Below, one piece after another: positions 1 through 7,977 of a DNA stretch of 18,131 nt. A model generated the notes under the pieces. The model saw nothing but the letters and a program-made list of their open reading frames with translations. It did no database searches and was not told where the DNA came from. Location of the stretch: assembly GCA_003123965.1 (NCBI GenBank), contig NNSL01000474.1:1-18131 (forward strand). The letters run 5' to 3'. Numbering within the stretch: the first letter of the stretch is position 1; the number at the start of each line of letters is the position of its first letter. This DNA comes from Balneolaceae bacterium SMO_bin1. Its GTDB lineage: Bacteria; Bacteroidota; Rhodothermia; Balneolales; Balneolaceae. The position numbers and the translations under genes are program-made.

Positions 1-779
1 GGCTTGGTGAAACGGCTTGGCGGCCGGTGCAAAATAGTAGGGAGCATTATAACTCTGCTCGTGAAAATCCACGTGAATCTGCGGCATCCACTCTTGGTAC
101 ACGGCTACCCGCTGCCGGCTCTCTTTCTGAGTGAGCCAGGCCCAGTCGCGGTTCAAGTCAAAGTAATAATGGTTTGTTCGTCCACCCGGCCACGGCTGGC
201 GGTGCTCGCGTGCCTCGTGCTGTGGGTTATATTGTGCTCCAACCGTTTCTTTGTACCAATGCACGTAACGGTCGCGACCATCCGGGTTGAGCATTGGGTC
301 CATAATCACCACTGTATTTTGCAGCCAACTCTTGGTATCTCTCTGCTCGGGATTTACCAGCTCGTAGAGCGTTTTCATGGCCGCCTCGCTGCTGGAGGAC
401 TCATCGCCGTGTACATTATAGCTGAGCCAGACGATCGGGATATTAGCACCCTGCACCTCTCCTTCCATCAAGCCGGTTCGCTTGAGATTATCCGTGCGAA
501 TTTGCTCCAGCTGCCCGTGGTTTTCTTCTGTGGTTACCTTTACGATGCCCAATTCGCGTCCTTCGTTCGTTTCACCATACCGTTCATACGTCACCATTGG
601 AGACACCTCAGCCACGTGCTTAAAATAACCAAGTACCTTGTAGTGCGGCGTAAACTCATCGCCCAGCTCATAGCCCAAATACTGGTTGGGAGGCTGCACT
701 TCCGTTTGTGCGTTCAGGTTCGTCGATATAAAAACAAATAAAAAAGTGGTAAGAGATATGCGTATTTAAATCGAATCAT
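1..779 (-). CDS. Secreted M14 family zinc carboxypeptidase, N-terminal part, with a frame break in the signal peptide
   Basis: Zinc-dependent peptidase of the M14 (carboxypeptidase A-like) fold, predicted to be exported and to trim peptides in the periplasm or outside the cell. The visible ~260 residues hold the first zinc motif HGDE (about H124 and E127), then NPDGRDR, then DLNRDW (the Asn-Arg pair that binds the substrate carboxylate in this family), then VDFHEQ, whose His (about 240) fits the third zinc ligand. The C-terminus lies beyond the left edge. The ATG at 777-779 opens a hydrophobic leader that meets a stop after about 20 codons. The conserved protein continues in another frame that has no start codon of its own. 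One extra A in the A6 run at 740-745 (a T run in the gene sense) joins them into a clean signal peptide ending NLNAQ. The fold call is firm; the exact start depends on that repair. Confidence 0.85.
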
Positions 780-849
780 GGCGAATTATTAATGAGTGGT
801 GAATAATACGAGAAAAATAATATACAAAAGGGTTCTTACTCTGTACGTA

Positions 850-1362
850 CTAATCCTGGTTATTTGAAGTTGCATTATTTAGCGCGCGCTCAACCTGTTG
901 CACCACGGTATCGGCGATGGCATTTGGGATAGGTATCGATAAATTATAGTGAGCAATTTTCCATGTTGTATCGCGGTGAACCAGCACGCCCGTACCGCGG
1001 GCCGGACCCAGATTGGGCGTATCCAGCTTTTCATCAAACCAGGCTGTTTTGCCCTCATCAGAAATATATACGTGGCGTTCTACCGGGGTGAAGTTCCAGG
1101 CATTGCCGCGATCAAAATACGGTTTTGCAAAATCTTTAAACTCGGTGGTTGTCCATCGCTCGGTAGCATCGGTGCCCATAAAAATGGCGGTATCACTGGC
1201 AAAGTGGTTAAAATAGCGATCAAATTCGGCTTGGGCGGCCGCAACGTGCCAATCATCAAGCACTTGGTTCACTGCTTGCCTTGGGGCCTCGGGCTCAGAT
1301 TCCGTCTGACAGCCAAATGCGATCAATAAAAATAGAAATCCAACTGCGTATAGTTTTTTCAT
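850..1362 (-). CDS. NTF2-like (SnoaL/DUF4440-type) lipoprotein
   Basis: A 170-residue predicted lipoprotein. The leader MKKLYAVGFLFLLIAFGC gives a lipobox with Cys18 as the acylated residue, so the mature protein should be membrane-anchored. The rest resembles small NTF2-fold proteins of the SnoaL-like/DUF4440 type: a first helix (VLDDWHVAAAQAEFDRYFNH), then F-x-x-DTAIFMGTDATERW, and a late strand GVLVHRDTTWKIAHYNLS, which is the usual order in that family. Members bind or turn over diverse small ligands, and this sequence alone does not reveal the substrate. It sits between the M14 peptidase on the same strand (about 70 bp gap) and polX, which is divergent. Family call by motif pattern only; function unknown. 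Confidence 0.75.
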   Translation of the reverse strand: MKKLYAVGFLFLLIAFGCQTESEPEAPRQAVNQVLDDWHVAAAQAEFDRYFNHFASDTAIFMGTDATERWTTTEFKDFAKPYFDRGNAWNFTPVERHVYISDEGKTAWFDEKLDTPNLGPARGTGVLVHRDTTWKIAHYNLSIPIPNAIADTVVQQVERALNNATSNNQD

Positions 1363-1422
1363 GAGAAATGGATGGCTTAGATTGAATGGTTGATAGTACT
1401 AAATGGTTTTTTATTCCTCAAA

Positions 1423-1450
1423 TTGAAATATATTTTAGGTGCCAATTTTG
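1423..1450 (+). promoter_or_regulatory. Possible Bacteroidota-type promoter for polX
   Basis: TTG at 1423-1425 and CAATTTTG at 1443-1450 are 17 bp apart. They approximate the Bacteroidota pattern TTG-N17-23-TAnnTTTG with one mismatch in the -7 element, about 30 bp before the polX ATG. AT-rich DNA produces such matches easily, so this is weak. Confidence 0.25.
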
Positions 1451-1479
1451 CACTTTAACTGTTTTTAATTTCCCAATTT

Positions 1480-3234
1480 ATGCCCGTAACAAATCAAGAA
1501 ATAGCCAAACGACTGCGCGAAATTTACCAGCTCATGCAGCTGGCTGGTGAAAATCGCTTCCGTGCCATTGCGTTCGATCGCGCTGCACAGACTATCGAAT
1601 CGCTGAACGAAGATATCAACGCTTACATTGAGAATGATAATTTAACCGACATTAAGGGAATTGGCGATTCTATTGCCGAAGATATCAAACAATATGCCGA
1701 AACGGGCCAGATTGAAGTGCTTGAATCACTGCGTAAGCGCATCCCCGACGGTGTAGTACAGTGGCTCGATATTTCCGGACTCGGACCCAAAAATATTGCT
1801 AAAATCCACAAAGAACTGGGTATTTCTACCATCCCTGAACTCAAACAAGCCTGCGAGGACGGCCGCGTAGCTGAGCTTGACGGACTCGGGGAAAAATCAG
1901 CACAAAAAATTATTCAATCTATTGAGTGGCTGGAGCAGTTTGGCGAGCGGGCGCGCCTCGATGAAGCCATGGCTATTGCCGACCCCATTTACAATTATAT
2001 GAAAGAGCGCGACGGCGTAGAAGCCATTGAAATAGCGGGTTCGCTGCGCAGATCAAAAGAAACCATTGGGGACGTTGACATTCTAATTGCCGCGGACGAA
2101 GACCACATTGAACCTTTGTTTGACGCATTCACCTCCCACGAGCTGGCGGTTGAAGTGCTGGGTCGCGGTGATACAAAAAGCTCCATTCGCACCAAAGAAG
2201 GCCGCCAGGCTGATCTCCGCATCGTAAAACCCGAGCAGTTCCCTGCGGCACTCATGTATTTTACCGGCAGCAAGGAGCACAATGTGGTGCTGCGGCAGCG
2301 GGCGCGCGAGCGCGGCCTTTCGCTGAATGAATATGGCTTATTCGAGTTAGACGAGGAAGGCAACACCGATTTCGAAAAAGCTATCGACTATTCCTCAGAG
2401 ACAGATATTTATGAAAAGCTGGATCTGCATTTTATCATACCGGAACTGCGCGAAGACCGCGGAGAAATCGACTTCTTTGAGGATCACGAGGAAATGGATT
2501 TGGTCACGAACGATGACATACGCGGAGTGATTCATGCGCACAGCACGTGGAGCGACGGCAAATTTTCAATCGAAAAAATGGCCCAGGCGTGTATCGATCG
2601 CGGATACGAATATCTGGGCATCACCGACCACTCCCAAACCGCGGCTTATGCCGGCGGACTTTCGCCCGATGAAATCAAAAAACAGTGGGAAGAGATAGAT
2701 CAGTTAAATGAGCAATTCAGCGAACAGAACTTCCGCATCTTTAAAGGAATTGAATCCGACATTTTGGGCGATGGCAGCCTTGATTACGACGATGAGCTTC
2801 TGGAGCAATTTGACTTCGTTATCGCAAGCGTGCACCAGGGCATGGACATGACGCGCGAAAAAATGATGGAGCGGTTCCGTAACGCTATTAAACATCCCGC
2901 CACGCGCATTGTAGGTCACCCCACTGGCCGGCTGCTGCTTAAGCGCGATGGCAGCGATCTTGATATGAATGAGCTGATTGAGTTGGCCGCCGAGCACAAT
3001 ACGGCTATCGAAATTAACGCAAATCCACACCGGCTGGATCTGGACTGGCGCCATGGAAATAAGGCGAAAGAGGTTGGGTTGATGTCAGCTATTTGCCCGG
3101 ATGCCCACAGCACAGACGGCATCGACCACATTAAATTCGGGGTGCAAATTGCCCGAAAAGGAAAGTTTGAACCGGGGCGCATTTTGAATACCCGAAGTGC
3201 AGGCGAAGTAGCCACTTGGTTTTCGAGACCATAA
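1480..3234 (+). CDS. polX: DNA polymerase X family protein with PHP phosphoesterase domain
   Basis: A 584-residue bacterial family X DNA polymerase, the usual length for polX. It is a gap-filling repair polymerase, and the C-terminal PHP domain gives a 3'-5' exonuclease or AP-endonuclease-type activity in characterised homologues. The order is: N-terminal 8-kDa-like region; helix-hairpin-helix elements (DIKGIGDSIAEDI, ISGLGPKNIAKI, LDGLGEKSAQKI); polymerase palm with GSLRR near 187-191 and catalytic Asp198, Asp200 (GDVDIL) and Asp245 (QADLRI); then the PHP domain from about residue 349. PHP metal motifs are present: HAHSTWSDG (His352, His354), GITDHS, GIESDI, ASVHQG, GHPTGR and CPDAHS. The frame is uninterrupted and all expected metal ligands are visible, so the enzyme is probably active. 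It starts at the only ATG that retains the whole N-terminal helix. Confidence 0.96.
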   Translation: MPVTNQEIAKRLREIYQLMQLAGENRFRAIAFDRAAQTIESLNEDINAYIENDNLTDIKGIGDSIAEDIKQYAETGQIEVLESLRKRIPDGVVQWLDISGLGPKNIAKIHKELGISTIPELKQACEDGRVAELDGLGEKSAQKIIQSIEWLEQFGERARLDEAMAIADPIYNYMKERDGVEAIEIAGSLRRSKETIGDVDILIAADEDHIEPLFDAFTSHELAVEVLGRGDTKSSIRTKEGRQADLRIVKPEQFPAALMYFTGSKEHNVVLRQRARERGLSLNEYGLFELDEEGNTDFEKAIDYSSETDIYEKLDLHFIIPELREDRGEIDFFEDHEEMDLVTNDDIRGVIHAHSTWSDGKFSIEKMAQACIDRGYEYLGITDHSQTAAYAGGLSPDEIKKQWEEIDQLNEQFSEQNFRIFKGIESDILGDGSLDYDDELLEQFDFVIASVHQGMDMTREKMMERFRNAIKHPATRIVGHPTGRLLLKRDGSDLDMNELIELAAEHNTAIEINANPHRLDLDWRHGNKAKEVGLMSAICPDAHSTDGIDHIKFGVQIARKGKFEPGRILNTRSAGEVATWFSRP

Positions 3235-3360
3235 AATGGGAAAGACTTTGAAATAGCATTTTAAAACTTTAGCCTGCAGCCGTTTACGGCACTTTCTCAT
3301 TTTTAAAAACCCCGATTGCTTGTATTTTAGCAGCGATTAACTAAAATACATCAACGGGCG

Positions 3361-4167
3361 TTGGCGGTTTCCATCTCAATAATCATACCCACCTACAATA
3401 TGGGGCGTTTTTTGACGCAGCTGGTGGAAAGTATAGCGCAAAATACGTTCGATGATATTGAGCTGATTATTATTGACGATGGTTCGACCGATAATACATC
3501 TGCTGTAGTAAAAAGGCTTCAGCAGCAAGGTACCCTTAAAATTCACTATCACATTCGCCATCACCGGGGAAAAGCCGCGAGCATTAACTATGTTTTAGAA
3601 AACAAACTTGCAAAAGGTGCGTATATCATCTTTGCCGATGCCGACGACCTGCTTCCCAAACGGAGCCTGCAGCAGCGATACGAGGCTATTCTAAAATCAG
3701 GAACGGAACTGGTGATTGGTGGATTTGCAGTCGCAGATCTTTATGGAAAACCCAAAGAAGAACGCATAATAACAGATACCGATTGCTCCAATGAATTGGC
3801 CAACCGATTCTTTTTCGAACCTAAAACGCCTTTTCACCTGAACAGCGTGATTATGTCTAAAGCGCTGGCCGAACGGACGGGATCATTCGATGAAAGCCTT
3901 AAACGCGGGCAGGAGGTAGAATATGCTATTCGACTGCTGAAAGAATCGGATGAAATCAGCATGCTTACCGATATTGTCTATCTTTACCGGAAGTACGAAC
4001 GTCCAATGAAGAACCGTCTAAAAATGCGTTTACGAACCACTTACGATCGTTGCCGCACAATTAACAAGCATTTAAGTGGTACCCAGAGAATTAAAGCAAC
4101 CACGCTGCATCTGGGACTCGACTTATTAAAGCTTTGGTATGAGCTCTTGCGCCCCTATGCCCGCTGA
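3361..4167 (+). CDS. Glycosyltransferase family 2 (GT-A fold)
   Basis: A 268-residue GT2 enzyme that should transfer a sugar from a nucleotide-sugar to an unknown acceptor. It shows SIIIPTYN at the first strand (residues 6-13), IDDGSTDN (Asp39/Asp40, nucleotide binding), ADADD (93-96, the metal-binding DxD-type motif) and RGQEVEYAIRL near 182, which sits where the family's catalytic acidic motif (often ED) is expected. There are no membrane segments; the C-terminus is helical and basic, suggesting a cytosolic or peripheral enzyme. The start is TTG at 3361. The in-frame stop TAG at 3328-3330 precedes it with no ATG or GTG between, and the next ATG (residue 14) would remove the first strand and PTYN. 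No other glycan genes accompany it, so the pathway is unclear. Confidence 0.9.
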   Translation: MAVSISIIIPTYNMGRFLTQLVESIAQNTFDDIELIIIDDGSTDNTSAVVKRLQQQGTLKIHYHIRHHRGKAASINYVLENKLAKGAYIIFADADDLLPKRSLQQRYEAILKSGTELVIGGFAVADLYGKPKEERIITDTDCSNELANRFFFEPKTPFHLNSVIMSKALAERTGSFDESLKRGQEVEYAIRLLKESDEISMLTDIVYLYRKYERPMKNRLKMRLRTTYDRCRTINKHLSGTQRIKATTLHLGLDLLKLWYELLRPYAR

Positions 4168-4209
4168 TTTAATTGAACTACCCCCCCCTTATTATACTCT
4201 GTGGAGTTG

Positions 4210-4244
4210 AGCAAAGTTAGAATTCTTGTTTTTTCTACTCTGCT
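4210..4244. terminator. Possible bidirectional terminator between convergent genes
   Basis: An imperfect hairpin lies between the convergent stops of the glycosyltransferase (4167) and rtcB (4266). AGCA/TGCT, AG-T/A-CT and AGAA/TTCT pair with one mismatch and one bulged T around a T-rich loop. The position is right for a shared terminator, but the stem is weak and lacks a strong U tract. Confidence 0.3.
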
Positions 4245-4265
4245 TTCATTCTACCAAAACTGCAG

Positions 4266-5639
4266 TTAATCCCCATCATCACTCCGGCGGCCACCGCCCA
4301 TCACCACTACGCGCGGCTCCATAGTTGCAACGGTTTCAACCAGTTCATCTTCTTGCAAGTCCATTACATGCTCAATGTCTTTGTAGCACTGGTAGGTCTC
4401 ATCTTTCGCAACCCGAATAGTAAGAATATCCTTCTCACGAATATATTGTTGATAGGCTTGTTCGTTATGGTCTTTTTTAGCCTGCGTACGAGAGGACGTT
4501 CGTCCGGCTCCGTGGGCGGAGCTCCAAAGGCTTTCTTTACCGGCTTTACCTTCAACCAAGTATGAATTAGTACCCATAGAACCTGGAATAATGCCTACCA
4601 CGCCTTCCTCCGCGGGTGTTGCGCCCTTACGATGAATAATCCATTTTTTGCCGTTTACCTCTTTCTCCCACGCAAAGTTGTGGTGATTTTCATACGAATC
4701 CACCAGTTGGAGTCCGGCACGTTTCGGCGAAGTGTTTATGAATGAGCTCATGGTTGGCACTGGCATATTCGCCCATCAACTGCATAGCTTGCCAGTACTC
4801 TTGGCCGGCTTCGGTATCTAAGCTGAGCCAGGCGTAACTTTTTGAGATATCACGGCTAATGCGCTGTGTGTACTCCTCGGCTACGTTTTTGTAGTGCGTT
4901 GCCAGCTGGTGTCCTGTGCCGCGACTGCCGGAGTGCGTAACCAGCGCCACAAAGCGATCGCCCTTTTCAAGTGGCAGCCAAGACTTTTCTTGATTTACGG
5001 TTCCGGTCATCAAATCGGCAAAGTGATTTCCACTGCCCGAACTGCCAAGCTGCCGGTCAGCCTTTTCTTTAAGCTGTCGAGCCCGCTTGATCTCCGACCA
5101 GCGCGGATCGTCCATTACCGGGTGCTTACGCTCATTAAAGCCAAAGTTTGCCCCCAGCCCAAAACTGGTCACCTCATCAAGATCAGCGGCCAGGGTTTCC
5201 CGACGTTTTTCAAAGTCATCTACCGAAATATCCAGAATGCTCATTTTCATGCGGCAGGCAATATCAAAGCCAACAAATGCAGGCGATACCGCATTTTCGA
5301 GGGCACAAACGCCGCCCACCGGCAGCGCGTACCCCGGATGGCATCGGGCAGCAGTGAGCCGGCAATAGCTACGGGCAGGCGACATGCTTTATCGAGCTGA
5401 TCATAGGCTGTTTGATCGATATCGGTACCAACCTCTCCGTATATAGTAATGGGCTTGGGTTGGTCTGCAAGCTCGAGTTTTTTATTCGGCTCACCCAGCT
5501 CATTTTTGATCAATTTTAGTGCTTTCCGCGGCTTAACCCCGTCATTGTTGATTAGATTATGCGCACGTTGAGCAATGCGCCCAAAATCGGGATCGTCTGT
5601 ATTGTATCCATTATTAAGTAAAAACTGGTGTGTATCCAT
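4266..5639 (-). CDS. rtcB: RtcB family RNA ligase, interrupted by two apparent indels
   Basis: RtcB ligases join RNA 2',3'-cyclic-phosphate (or 3'-phosphate) ends to 5'-OH ends using GTP and Mn2+. Three overlapping segments form one protein of about 457 residues, normal for this group. Motifs in order: PDAHPGYALPVGG (about 98-110), FDIACRM (metal ligands Asp126 and Cys129), SGSGNHFAD, THSGSRGTGHQ, ENHHNFAW, PGSMGTNSY and SSAHGAGRTSSR, whose His is the expected guanylylation site. Break one, near 5340-5341: one G is missing (a C in the gene sense), and adding it turns PDAI into PDAHPGY. Break two, near 4720-4730: one extra base (or two lost) between HKHFA and KRAGLQLVD. All catalytic motifs survive in the joined product, so I treat it as one functional gene. 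No rtcA, archease or rtcR is visible nearby, so its RNA substrate cannot be inferred. Confidence 0.9.
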
Positions 5640-5826
5640 TGATACTAGTGTGCATTACTTCTTATGATGCATTTGTAAAATATGCAATAATCAAAAACAT
5701 ATTAACCATAGCGCTCATCATACCGTAGTATTAATAATACGCTCTATAACCACTAAACACAGTAGTTGTGAATAAAATTGGTGATTTCAAGCAAAACTGA
5801 TTGAAACATTTGTCCCATATTCAGCT

Positions 5827-6900
5827 ATGCATAACCAAAAATCACCTGCAATAAACTCACGTATGCGATCTCTATTTATTATTACTTTTTGTATTGGTTC
5901 ATTGTTTGCGTTTATGGCATGCACCGACCGGCAACCGGATTCGGCTGATACAACAGGTACGCAAACCGATTCAACCCAAGCACTGTCGGAAGCCTATAAA
6001 AACGCACGTTATAATATATCACTTCGCATGCCCAAGGAGTGGATTGTAATAGAAGAACAAAATCTTAAGCCCGCCATGGGCTCCTTTGCCATCAATCTTT
6101 TTAACCGCGGTACTGGGGCCGGAAAGGACGTGCCAATGCATGTTCATGCTAAGGCTCAGCACTCCTACGTGGCTATTTGGCCACACGGCATTGGCACCGA
6201 ACTGCCCGCCAGTCAATATGCCTCATTTGATAGTGCAAGGAATACGCCCGATTTACAGTTTCCCATCAACACCGAAGAATCCAGAATACTGCAACTCAAA
6301 AGTGATTCGGCGTGGGCTTATTTTTTAGTACCCGCCCAACCACCGGAACACTGGAACCCACACGGATTCATTTTTGCTCAAATTCGGACAACCAACACCA
6401 ATTTCACCTGTTATGAAGAAGAGACAGGAAAGCAAATACCTCTGGACCGGTGCGATTTTCTGGCTGGTGATCGCTTTGTACGCGAGGGGACGCTTAACCA
6501 AATTGACCGCCGGCAGGTGCATAACATTCTTGAAAGTATTTCACTGGATTCGGTTAAGAAACAAACCGCGGCAAGTGATCTCATAAACATCAAAAAACCG
6601 CTGCCCAATATGGACATTACTTCTCCACTTACCGTGCAGGGAGAAGCGCGTGGGCAATGGTATTTTGAGGGCGATTTCCAAATTGAGCTGGTTGATTCTG
6701 AGGGAAACACCCTGGCTGAAACCTACGCCACGGCGCAAGAGCCATGGATGACCGAAGATTTTGTACCATTTACTGCTACTCTAACCTTTGAAGCACCCCA
6801 TGATGAACGTGGCCAATTAATATTCCACCGAGCGAATCCCTCAGGGCTCCCGGAGCATGACAATAAGTATGTGCAACCGGTTATTTTCCCGCCCCAATAG
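5827..6900 (+). CDS. Predicted lipoprotein with C-terminal Gmad2 immunoglobulin-like domain
   Basis: A 357-residue predicted envelope lipoprotein. The leader has a hydrophobic stretch and a lipobox-like FMAC. The better start may be the second ATG at 5863, giving MRSLFIITFCIGSLFAFMAC and 345 residues. The region from about 50 to 250 has no motif I recognise, although YNISLRMPKEWIVIEEQ resembles the start of a PsbP-like or DUF1795-type fold. The last ~95 residues, from about 262, match the Gmad2 domain: MDITSPLTVQGEARGQWYFEG, then AQEPWMTEDFVPFTATLTFE, then RANPSGLPEHDNKY. Gmad2 is known from spore-germination-associated and other surface proteins and is probably an adhesion or scaffolding module. 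The gene diverges from rtcB, and its stop is one base from that of the convergent DUF2905 gene. Function unknown. Confidence 0.85.
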   Translation: MHNQKSPAINSRMRSLFIITFCIGSLFAFMACTDRQPDSADTTGTQTDSTQALSEAYKNARYNISLRMPKEWIVIEEQNLKPAMGSFAINLFNRGTGAGKDVPMHVHAKAQHSYVAIWPHGIGTELPASQYASFDSARNTPDLQFPINTEESRILQLKSDSAWAYFLVPAQPPEHWNPHGFIFAQIRTTNTNFTCYEEETGKQIPLDRCDFLAGDRFVREGTLNQIDRRQVHNILESISLDSVKKQTAASDLINIKKPLPNMDITSPLTVQGEARGQWYFEGDFQIELVDSEGNTLAETYATAQEPWMTEDFVPFTATLTFEAPHDERGQLIFHRANPSGLPEHDNKYVQPVIFPPQ

Positions 6901-6901
6901 G

Positions 6902-7141
6902 TTACTCACCAAAAATTCGGGCCAATAAAGTAAACAAAAGGCTTAGAATTATGCTCACAACAATCATGGTGGTAATGGGAAAGTAAAAACTAAAATTGTC
7001 GCCCTCCGCACTAATATCACCCGGTAGATTACCCAGCCACCCAAGTCGATCTCCGAACAGCCATACAATGCCGCCAATCAGCAAAATTAGCAACCCTAGT
7101 CCAATTAGCCATTTACCAAGATTACCACTCATGCCGGGCAT
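6902..7141 (-). CDS. DUF2905 family small membrane protein
   Basis: A 79-residue protein with two predicted transmembrane helices, about residues 10-29 and 54-75. They are joined by a loop carrying GNLPGDISAEGDNFSFYFPITT, reported here as two parts: LPGDI and NFSFYFPITT, which are the hallmark of DUF2905. The length matches the family. It is predicted to be an inner membrane protein; no molecular role is established for the family. It follows the DUF6503 lipoprotein gene on the same strand after 17 bp, so the two are probably co-transcribed. Starts at residues 1 (7141) and 4 (7132) are both possible. Its stop codon is one base from the stop of the Gmad2 lipoprotein gene on the other strand. 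Confidence 0.88.
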   Translation of the reverse strand: MPGMSGNLGKWLIGLGLLILLIGGIVWLFGDRLGWLGNLPGDISAEGDNFSFYFPITTMIVVSIILSLLFTLLARIFGE

Positions 7142-7158
7142 CTATTTTAGATTGAAGG

Positions 7159-7901
7159 TTATTCCTGCAGTATTTCAACCTGCACATTCTCCAGGTTAAT
7201 TTCTGATACTTTGCTAAGTGTATCCTGCTGAAAATACGTTTCATAATTCTCCAGGGGATGCTCCATCTCGGGGCTGCCAAAATTATTGTAATCCGCAAAG
7301 CGTATGCCATTTATCATGCGCACATTTTTCGACTCCCGAAACCGTGTGCCGCCACCATCCACCTGAAAGCGATACGCCAGATATTCCATAGTATAGTCTT
7401 CGGCATGGATCCAATAGATGTAGCGATCCTGATAGTCATCGCCGCCGCCTTGCTGATCAAAAGTCACTTCAATTTCATGATACGGCCTGCCGTTGATTGT
7501 CGTCTGTTCGAGATAAGCTTTGTTTACGGCAGGATCGTTAAGCTTATGTGGCAGCAGGGCAAAATAAATCACCGAATTAACTGAGTTGCTGTACATGGAA
7601 TCTTCCTCGAACGATAAATTTGCGGGCTCACCATTAATGGTGCGGTAAAATCCTTGGTTGGTTAAACTGTCGCGAATACCCCCAAGTGAATCCGGAAAAA
7701 ATCGGTGTAGGTATATTGGCCGTTCTGATGGGTGGCTGTATACTCGATGTCGCGGAATTCGAAACTGACTCGACTGTTCTCATACGCCTGCCCCCCGTGA
7801 TTTTCAATAGCACGGTTAATAACCGATTGAGCATCGGGGGTTGAAGAACAACCCGCAAGGGTGATTATTCCCATAAACGTAACTAGTAAACAACGGCTCA
7901 T
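7159..7901 (-). CDS. DUF6503 family lipoprotein, interrupted by one apparent indel
   Basis: A predicted lipoprotein of about 247 residues after repair. I chose the ATG at 7899-7901 because MSRCLLVTFMGIITLAGC is a compact signal peptide with a perfect LAGC lipobox (Cys18). A longer start at 7961 would place 20 unlikely residues before it. Features typical of DUF6503 follow: INRAIENHGGQAY, VSFEFRDIEY, NQGFYRTING, SVNSVIYFALLPHKLND, VTFDQQGGGDD, YWIHAEDYTMEYLAY and GIRFADYNNF. These envelope proteins resemble outer-membrane lipoprotein-sorting folds, but no function is established. The frame breaks at the A6 run at 7696-7701 (T6 in the gene sense). One extra base turns YTDFFRIHLG into YTDFFPDSLGGIRDSL and restores the family sequence. 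It lies between the histidine kinase (76 bp upstream) and the DUF2905 gene (17 bp downstream). Confidence 0.85.
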
Positions 7902-7977
7902 AAATTGAGATAAGTTAATTAAGGATACGGCACTAATGCGTTTACCGGGAATAGCGTTCACCTTGGCAGCGCCGGGT

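Noticed and set aside
4..741. A long open frame on the plus strand across the left edge
   Set aside because: It is the antisense of the M14 peptidase. The minus strand carries HGDE, NPDGRDR and DLNRDW, while the plus-strand translation has no recognisable motif.
4181..4188. A run of eight C as a phase-variable tract
   Set aside because: It lies between two convergent stop codons, outside any reading frame and away from any promoter, so length change would have no obvious effect.
5728..5740. Palindrome-like GTATTAATAATAC between rtcB and the Gmad2 gene as an operator
   Set aside because: Its arms are only five bases and AT-rich, and there is no second copy or regulator gene nearby to support it.
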